The notes under the pieces were generated by a model. That model did not search any database and was not told the DNA's origin. It saw nothing but the letters and a program-made list of their open reading frames with translations. Source: Diaporthe sp. PMI_573 (taxonomy: Eukaryota; Ascomycota; Sordariomycetes; Diaporthales; Diaporthaceae). Taken from it: DNA of 64,000 bases. Positions 57,129 to 64,000 of the stretch are shown here, piece after piece. Location: assembly GCA_021399435.1 (NCBI GenBank), contig JAJTUP010000033.1:186001-250000 (forward strand). The letters are read 5' to 3'. The translations under genes and the position numbers were made by a program. Positions within the stretch are counted from its first letter, which is position 1; each line of letters starts with the position of its first letter.

Positions 57129-57160
<32 letters not shown>
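57129..57160. repeat. Trinucleotide repeat (cgt, about 10 copies)
   Basis: About ten perfect copies of cgt (acg on the minus strand), 75-105 bp upstream of the start codon of the small secreted protein. Confidence 0.95.
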
Positions 57161-58599
57161 AGAAGGGCAGCAAAGAAGAAAAAGACCGATTGCACAGCAA
57201 CGTGATTAATTGGGAGAAGTGAACGGAAGCGCTGCCAAAAAGTTAAAGGAATGCAGTGTTCAGAGGTAAAAGGCAGAGGAAGAAGCGGCTCGGAGGGGAA
57301 GTGCGAGGTGGTTCGACGACGCCATTCTGTGACAAGACTGGTCGCGGATTCGCCCAGGGGGGCGGTCGGTTAGAGGTGGTTTCAGACTTTGGGGGGGAAC
57401 CAAACCGCCAGCCTATGAGACCGCTCGGGGCCCGAGGCCTTGGGCGGGAGATCAGAGTTGACAATTGAGACGAAAAGGAGACCTCACCGTCATCGTCTTA
57501 CCCCAAAGGCGTCGGTCGGCGTCTTGTCTACGCGCTGCCCCACTGCGAGGCCTAAGGTGAGAAGAGGGTTCGCCGGACTTGGCTTGTCGCAGAAGTCGGT
57601 TAAGTCTCACCACCCGAACCACCAGCCACAACAGTCTCCTTACTGTGGCTGCATTTCTCTCCTAACCCTCCACCAGCCACCCCCTGTGACAAGGAGAAGT
57701 ATAGTATGGACACGCCGAGTTGGTTTTCCTGTAAGATGACAAAACGTCAAATGCAAAGTGCACGCATCTAACACAGCGAAATGATCAAAATCGAGCCTAT
57801 AAGTCCAGAATGCAAGCTGGTATGTGCCCAATGTTCCTTGCCATTGTGTTTCGTGACGGATGAGTACCAGCAACAGTTTCTTGGCACAGACTTGTGTGGG
57901 CAGCAGTTCTTTCACCAGTTGATAACAGGTTTGGTCCTCCTGCGACCCCCTCCCCCTATGGAAGGGGCTACGGCATAAATCTTTCAGGGGGATGAGCGAA
58001 ACTGGGCGCCAGAGAAGTCGTGATAATCGTCGACAATTGGTCAAGCGGATTTGCTTTCAGCGGCTGACGTCCGAGAGGCGAAAGATGGGCAATCATGAAT
58101 GTATCAAACACCAGTTCTTCCCTGGCTGTGGTCGGATGAGAGACTAAATTCACCTCACCTGCCTCCTGTCGATGGAGTCGGGAAGCTTACCGTCAGTTCT
58201 GTTGTTGATAGTTGGTAGCCGAAGGGCAAGACTTGTCCCCACTCATACATCGCAAAGAAGGGACAACTCGAGGTGCCCTACGAGCTGATGTGTGACTTCG
58301 TGGGCCCGGAACTGAATCACCCTGGCTTACGAGAATCTAAGCTGTTCTCCTTACCCATCATGGTGCTATGGCAACTTTGCTGCGACATGATCAACTGCCG
58401 CTCAACTGGTTTCGCGTAATAGGACAGGCCAAAGCATATTCAGTGTTTCTCAAAGTTTGATCTCAGCGTGGAGTGTTTGGAATTGACCAAAATTTGCACT
58501 CTATCCAAACCAGATACTTGGGAACGAGGCCCAGCTGCAGTGATCTGACACTGTCGATGCACACCGGTGTATGCACTATCTAGCACTTGGCTCAGCGGC

Positions 58600-59240
58600 A
58601 GTATGGGACTTCCTGGGCTTCTTTGAGTCGAACAGACCTACAAAGACGTGAGCTGTCCAGCAAGACAATGTTGATACGGTCTCTCGGCAGCAACGGCATG
58701 AGCAGTCCCGATTCCAGCCTGAATACTGCAGACTCAGGCGATGTCATACTTGGCAGTTGCCCAATCCAGAATATATTCCCATCAATACATTTACAACGTC
58801 CAAGACCAGAGGGAAATATTCTGCTGAGTTCGAAATTTACACGGATTTCTTGAACAAGGTTATTTAAGCAGGATCTCCAAGTCAAGAAAGCTCAAGAAGC
58901 TCAGAAACTCGAATGGGTAACTAGAGAAAACTGTTGCGAAGCTCTTCAATGTTGCTGAATTACCTCGAGAATGGTCTGCGTAAATGTGGGATCATTCACA
59001 CAGAAATTGTAGGACTTCTTTCAAATGGAGTCAATCGTCTAAGGAGAAAATCTGCCACTTCGAAACCTGTCTGGTGGGGGGGGGGAGTAATCACCGTTCA
59101 ATATATGTCCCAAATGTAATGCGGAAGTAAAAGAAGCTGACCAAGAAAGCGCCACCAAATGTAGCAATACAAGAGGTAAGAGCCCCTCCAACACGAGTCC
59201 TTGGCGTATGAAGGGGGCAGGTAATCTTTGATTAGCTCGA
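58600..59240 (+). pseudogene. Possible relic of a pogo/Fot1-type transposase C-terminus
   Basis: Interrupted frames give DLQRRELSSKTMLIRSL with GMSSPDSSL, then RRKSATSKP with GGGVITVQ. These weakly resemble the post-DDE tail of fungal pogo/Fot1 transposases (a Ser-Pro-rich linker, then a basic segment and a GGxLTV-like motif). Several stops are present and no catalytic DDE core is visible. The resemblance is weak and it may be chance. Confidence 0.25.
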
Positions 59241-59262
59241 TATCTCTTCCATTGTTCCTGCT

Positions 59263-59581
59263 TATAGGTCAAAAGTATCCCTCCTTAGTATAAGGTTAAA
59301 AGGCCTATCGTTATGTTTTCTAAGTAATTTTATACTAAGAACCTATAAGATCTATTCTAAATAGATTAAGGAGCGTTTAGCTATTAAGTAAAATAGTTGC
59401 ATTTAACAAAACACTGGTTTACAGAAGTAGATTGGAAAGTCCCTGTTTAAAGCCTTGTATAGCGAATCTCACTATTATCGACGATAAGACATATTGTTCC
59501 TTGTCCTTATAGGATACTTATTGCCGTTCCAGCTTAGTAGAGGAACTCAAAGAATGCAAATAGTCTATAGGTCAAAAGTAT
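59263..59581. repeat. AT-rich segment bounded by a 16-bp direct repeat
   Basis: The 16-mer tataggtcaaaagtat occurs at 59263-59278 and again, identical and in the same direction, at 59566-59581. The roughly 290 bp between is notably AT-rich (for example aagtaattttatactaag). This could be an old element with terminal direct repeats, or the product of unequal recombination. Confidence 0.7.
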
Positions 59582-61380
59582 GATTTTGCGCAGGGTCATT
59601 GCGTTACTACTCAAACTCCGACGTTGCTCGACAAGAGGTTCCTGCTACCTCGGTCGCCGTTGAAATATTTCAACAGGCCTGTTGGCCCTTAGGTGACCGA
59701 GGATGCTTGCTGTTCAGCCTTTATGCAAAAAGGCTAATTAAGGATTGGGTAACCAAGAAATCCCTCTTACTGCTGAATGAATCGGAAGGGAAAATTCAAC
59801 AAGCACAATAGCACAGCAACCTAGCTGACCTCAACTATTTGAGTAAATTTCTACTGTTTTCTAAAGACATCTTTTTGACTTTTGTACTCGAGGCATCCAT
59901 AGTTGAGAAAGCTTTGTGAGTCCGAGACAAATCAGCATGTGGTCCAGTGATTTTGTTGATCTCAATCTCCTGATTATTTTCCATCGAGCTTGTAGTTTAA
60001 AAAGGCTGTGCCCTTCTCTCAATTCTTTGCTCATTTGTTCAAGTCATGTGGAATCGTTTCTTCGGTTTCGCACAAGCGTTCCGCGCACAAGCATTTCGTC
60101 TGATGATCCCAGGGTGTCTAACTAAGCCTCGTTTATGTTCTGGGCCCCCGGCTAGGCCGACGCAGAAACAACATAAACAACTTGAACTGCATTAAAACGA
60201 TGATGGGCTACTGCGTACTTAAGTGCGAGCACGGACATGGTGGCGCGGAGGCTGCCAGTTCTTTACAATGAGGTAAGATTTATATAAGGCTGTCTCCACT
60301 TAATTGTGCTCTGGTTGACACCTGCGCTACTGCAGCTGTATCGTTTGATCAGCCGTCTAGCTGCTGCTGCTTAGGATTCCGCCGAGGGCCGCCGGGCTTT
60401 GTACCACAGCTCCCAATAGAATCAAACAAAGCGAACTCACCACTTGGTCTAGTAGAGATAGCTGGGCCCTATGCTTGGTCTTACGATCTGCTGCTTTTCC
60501 AACAAGACTGCCCGATATTCCTATATGGTTATCCTACGAACCAAATACAGATTGTGTATTCTGACCACCAGCTGTTCCTGTGATGGGCGCTGAAGGGAAC
60601 TGATGTATCTACCGATTGCCGGGATAGGATCGATGGGACAGGATCATTTCTGTCTTGGATAAAAAGAGTTAGGCAAAGCAATTTCCTGGCAGCGACGTGC
60701 AGCTCAGACTGACTCGATCGGTTTGGTCCGGACCCTGAGCCCATATGCGACAATCGTATGTTGATCCAGGCGCTCGACGGCAGCAAGGGAGAGCGGCTGA
60801 CGAATTTAAGGTTGACCAGGGGTTGCAAGACGGAGCGAGCCTTTGTACGTGTATTTTGTGTGTGGGGACGAAGCGCGACATCGCGATTGGCCCTCCGAGG
60901 CGACGGCAACGGAAGCTAAAGGCCTCCCGTGAACCATACATCTGTGTGGCTGTCGATCGTCCAGATTTCCCGGGGGCGGCGCGCTCAGGGGGAAGGTGAA
61001 TTAAGCTTCGGTCAAGTGGACCCGCCTGAACTGCGGCCCTGACAAAAATTTGTCGAAGGAGGCTTGATATGCATACCCTCGGGCTATGGAGTCCACGGTG
61101 AATAGTGAAATATGTCCAGACCTCGGTGAGATCCTGCGCTACAGTTGAGCCGGATCATGGGGAACCCAACTGCCGGGAGAGATTCTCATCTGGACTTTAT
61201 AGCTGTCAATTTACTCCATGGACTGCGATTGGTCATTGAGGTTCTGTAAGTCAGATTCGAGCAGGCGTCGGTGTTTGCCTACGGTCAAACAATGTCCCCA
61301 AGGCAGCTCGACGGCAGATCATCATGGACTTGCTCGTCGAGAACCCAAAGTGGCCTCTTCACCGGCCATGTCAAGGTGTG

Positions 61381-61388
61381 TATAAAAA
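61381..61388 (+). promoter_or_regulatory. TATA box of the small secreted protein gene
   Basis: tataaaaa, 126 bp upstream of ATG 61507 and followed by a CT-rich leader (ctgtcctctcgatcc), a standard arrangement for a highly expressed fungal gene. Confidence 0.65.
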
Positions 61389-61506
61389 GGACCGTCGCCG
61401 ACCTGCTTCTGTCCTCTCGATCCCGATCATCATCAGCACCGCCATCTTCTTCAGCCTTCTCCACCAAGCACCTTTTCACCTAAACCCAACTCACTTCAAC
61501 TTCAAG

Positions 61507-62253
61507 ATGCGTTTCTTCACCGCTGCTACCTTCTTCCTCGCTGCCACCGCTGCACCCGTCGACCAGACTGAGACTTCAGCGTCCGGTCAGATCGAGAAGC
61601 GTCTGGACCCCATCACTATCTCGATCATCACCGGTGTTACCTCGGCCGCGGCTGGATGGGCAACCACTGAGGGCTTGAACACGCTCAAGGGCCTGATCAA
61701 GGATACCTCTTCCTGGGATAAGGTGAGTGTGCTTCCTCTCTTCTGCGCCTACATATTCAAATCCCGGTCGTGAGTTTGTCTTCTAACAGTAGACATCAGG
61801 TGCGCGAGCAATTCACCCAGGACGCCGTGGCTCGGATGGCTGCCAACTACAAGGCCGACCCATCTTTCAAAGGCGCCATTTGCTACAACATGGGTTACAT
61901 GGTCAACGACCCCGCCTTGCGCAGTGACATTGTCAGCCTCGAAGTCACGTCTGGCAAGCTTAAGGCTGAGTAAGTCCACCTTCTGCCTCCGCTGAATTCC
62001 TGCAAATGTGGCTATCTACGTAGCAAGATTGGCGATGCTAACTTGGATCACCTCCCTAGTTACGACTGCTTCTACTTAAAGAGTGGCGGCGAGTTCAAGG
62101 GCAATGGAGATGGTGGTTTCATCAACGTATGTGACTTCTCGAGCCCTGATCTCTGCTTATAACACTTGCTCACCCAGCTCATAGATTGCCGCTGACACCA
62201 ATAACGGTGCTTGTGGCTACCTCGCCTCCAATCTGCTCATGACCTGCCAGTGA
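61507..62253 (+). CDS. Small secreted protein (173 aa), function unknown
   Basis: Four exons: 61507-61722, 61800-61969, 62060-62126 and 62185-62253. They total 522 nt. A signal peptide (MRFFTAATFFLAATAAP) is followed by a short propeptide ending in a KR dibasic site (QIEKRLDPITISII), a typical Kex2-type cleavage point. The mature part contains GVTSAAAGWATTEGLNTLKGLI, VREQFTQDAVARMAANY, GAICYNMGYMVND, YDCFYLKSGGEF and ACGYLASNLLMTCQ, with four cysteines (two likely disulfides). It resembles a family of small extracellular ascomycete proteins of unknown function; I recall it as DUF7888, without certainty. All introns are GT-AG with matching phase. A TATA box lies 126 bp upstream. Confidence 0.87.
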
Positions 62254-63769
62254 GGGAGAGTAGACCCTCCGAAAATGGTGTTGAGGGCACCATCGGCTTG
62301 AGCATTAGTGGGCCAATGGTTTCCCATAGAAGACTCGGATGCCAATCCTGACCTTCAATGAAGTAGACGGATCTGTGGAGGAGTTGATTGCTTGAGGACA
62401 CACTCTTTTATTTAGTTGCCACGGTAATTCGAAGCAGTAATGCATACCTGCTTGGAGGCGATTCCAGTGTGACCTCTTCTGCGCATTTGCTCGCCGTAAT
62501 CAAATTCAGCTGCAAGGTACTTCAAGAATTACCGCAGTCTCGTGTTCTTCCGATTCGTACAACCAGGTGATGGCCTACGACAAAAAAGCTTCGCGTCCTG
62601 ATATTTTCTCACTGTCCCTCGCTTTTCTTTATCTCCAAGTGCCCGAAGAACTGTGGTCGCCCTGTTCCTCGACCCAATGAATACTGTCCCTGGCACGCTT
62701 ACAGGATTTGTATCAGCCCTTCTAAGCTAGAGCACCACTTCAATCTGTGCAATTACGCTTGAGTGGATCTCTGATTTGGGCAGACGCTCGACTATGAGCT
62801 GTAGAGAGGCCTTCAGCAGCATGTTGGACATAGATGATCAACCACATGCATGTCCGCGTGGCTTGAAAGGGTTGCTATCAAGGGAATCGGGATTTGTGTT
62901 CAGGATGAATGGAAACAGTGCGGCGCCAGTGTGTCCGGTGAACGGCATAATCCATGAGCCCAGTTCTGGGCTTGATGATGAAAGCCTTCCAGTAGAGCAC
63001 CGTGATACTGCCCTCTAACTCTTCAGCCCGCGAGGTGTAATGTGAACTACAACTTTTTTCAGCCCCAACGGACAGGAGGCTGCGGTGGCATGGACATTGG
63101 AGAAATCACCACGAAATACAAGGTCATCGCAGAGGAATGGTTCTACGCGTCATTCGACGCGCAAGAGAGTCCCATTTGTAGACTACCCAGCCATCTAGGG
63201 CGAATGCTCTACGCGGTGCTTTTCATGGCTTCCTGGCCGAGACGAGGCTCACTCCCTGCCCCAAGCGAGCGGGACCCCACGTTGACACGCTGCAAACCAT
63301 GAGCGAAACAATACCACATGCACAGCCAGTAGGAATGTTCTTCCTCTCGTTCCGTCAAATTATGAAATGCCGCTTGACTAGAACCCAGCAGTGACCCTAG
63401 ACATAAAGAAAATGGTGAATTCCGCATAACAAAACGCCGAGGCCCACAGCATGGAGGCTGACACATAAGTAGCGTGTCCATCTGCGGGCCTATGTACAAA
63501 AGAAAATGCACCCAAAGTGTGTAAAGGCGTGATCGATGATCCCATCCGCGTTAATGCTGCTATGCACCCTTCGCACCTGACTTGCCCCCTTTCCCTCCCT
63601 AGCAAACAAATGGGGGAGAAAAAAAAAGATCGGAAACCATCATTGACGCCGTGACTTCATGAACGACAGTATATATGCAACGAACGGCTCAAAAGTCAAA
63701 ACCCCCGCCTCATGTGCCTCGCATCTAATATGTAGCCAATTCCTTGCTCCCCTTTCCCTACAAAGGTTC
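62254..63769. other. Intergenic, no gene recognised
   Basis: About 1.5 kb; open frames are short and lack family features. An A-run lies near 63620. Confidence 0.5.
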
Positions 63770-64000
63770 TCAGTGAAGCTTGATGGCTTCGAAAAGTGTC
63801 AAGCTCAAGCTTGTGTTGTTCTCTCCCACGTTGGACGTGGGCTCGTTAAGGATCTCCCATCTCTTGAAGGTAAATGCGCTCAGCTTCTCCTGCCCCTGCC
63901 CGCCTGGGCCGACGGCATTGCCCCAAATGTTGCCGCCAGCGGCGCCGACGCCGAGGAACCCAGCGCCACGCGGACGTTGCTGCTGGCCCGTTTGACCGCC
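63770..64000 (-). CDS. Unrecognised protein, 3' part (gene runs off the right edge)
   Basis: The minus strand is open from the window edge (64000) to TGA at 63772-63770, giving the last 76 residues of a protein. It reads GGQTGQQQRPRGAGFLGVG, then NIWGNAVGPGGQGQEKLSAFTF, KRWEILNEPTSNVGENNTSL and LTLFEAIKLH. The start lies outside the window, and the plus-strand frame over the same bases is its shadow. Codon third positions are mostly C or G, as in the other genes here. No family recognised. Confidence 0.55.
   Translation of the reverse strand, partial: GGQTGQQQRPRGAGFLGVGAAGGNIWGNAVGPGGQGQEKLSAFTFKRWEILNEPTSNVGENNTSLSLTLFEAIKLH

Larger units (their letters stand above)
57161..61506. other. 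Gene-poor 4.3 kb with an AT-rich island
   Basis: No intact gene. A possible transposase relic lies at about 58600-59240. An AT-rich segment at 59263-59581 is bounded by a 16-bp direct repeat. A TATA box lies at 61381. The other open frames are short and without family features. Confidence 0.5.

Overview
This is a filamentous ascomycete (Pezizomycotina) nuclear region. The genes are split by short GT-AG introns, mostly 45-120 bp, often with a CTAAC/CTGAC-like branch site. The content is typical of these fungi: a highly reducing polyketide synthase, fungal rhodopsin-domain membrane proteins, an S1/P1 nuclease, a yapsin-type protease, small secreted proteins and a wrecked NACHT-ankyrin gene. A class or genus cannot be fixed from the sequence; Sordariomycetes is my guess. 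I rebuilt the exon structures by hand. In each multi-exon gene the phases close and the summed exon length is a multiple of three.

Layout. 1-522: 5' part of an unrecognised minus-strand gene. 2.5-14.2 kb: a probable biosynthetic cluster made of a 2596-residue HR-PKS, a zinc alcohol dehydrogenase and a rhodopsin-domain membrane protein. 16.5-17.7 kb: a His-rich membrane protein. 18.1 kb: tRNA-Gly(UCC). 18.3-22.6 kb: gene-poor and repeat-rich. 22.7-25 kb: MFS sugar transporter. 26 kb: small secreted protein. 27.1-29 kb: second rhodopsin-domain protein. 29-32 kb: gene-poor. 32.2-34.1 kb: secreted Gly/Gln/Asn-rich protein. 37.7-38.8 kb: S1/P1 nuclease. 39.8-41.1 kb: PQ-loop transporter. 43-44.4 kb: GPI-anchored aspartic protease. 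45.1-45.6 kb: Pmp3-like peptide. 47.4-50.4 kb: NACHT-ankyrin pseudogene. 50.8-52.4 kb: membrane-anchored glycosyltransferase-like protein. 53.4-55.8 kb: GH127-type glycosidase. 57 kb and 61.5-62.3 kb: small secreted proteins. 63.8-64 kb: 3' end of another minus-strand gene.

The most interesting signal is a family of near-identical introns. A roughly 101-105 bp sequence occurs four times. Three copies are complete spliceosomal introns in three genes: both rhodopsin-domain genes, at non-homologous positions, and the glycosyltransferase-like gene. The fourth sits just upstream of the tRNA-Gly gene with intact GT and AG ends. This is how introner-like elements, introns that multiply by insertion, are expected to look. 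A second dispersed family, with a degenerate tandem TATAGGAGG-type core and a conserved tail, has three copies. The PKS has an enoylreductase domain that lacks the usual glycine-rich NADPH motif.

The genes do not form one pathway. The PKS, the dehydrogenase and perhaps the membrane protein plausibly act together in making a reduced, C-methylated polyketide. Many of the others encode secreted or surface proteins (nuclease, protease, glycosidase, small secreted proteins), as expected for a plant-, litter- or host-associated fungus.
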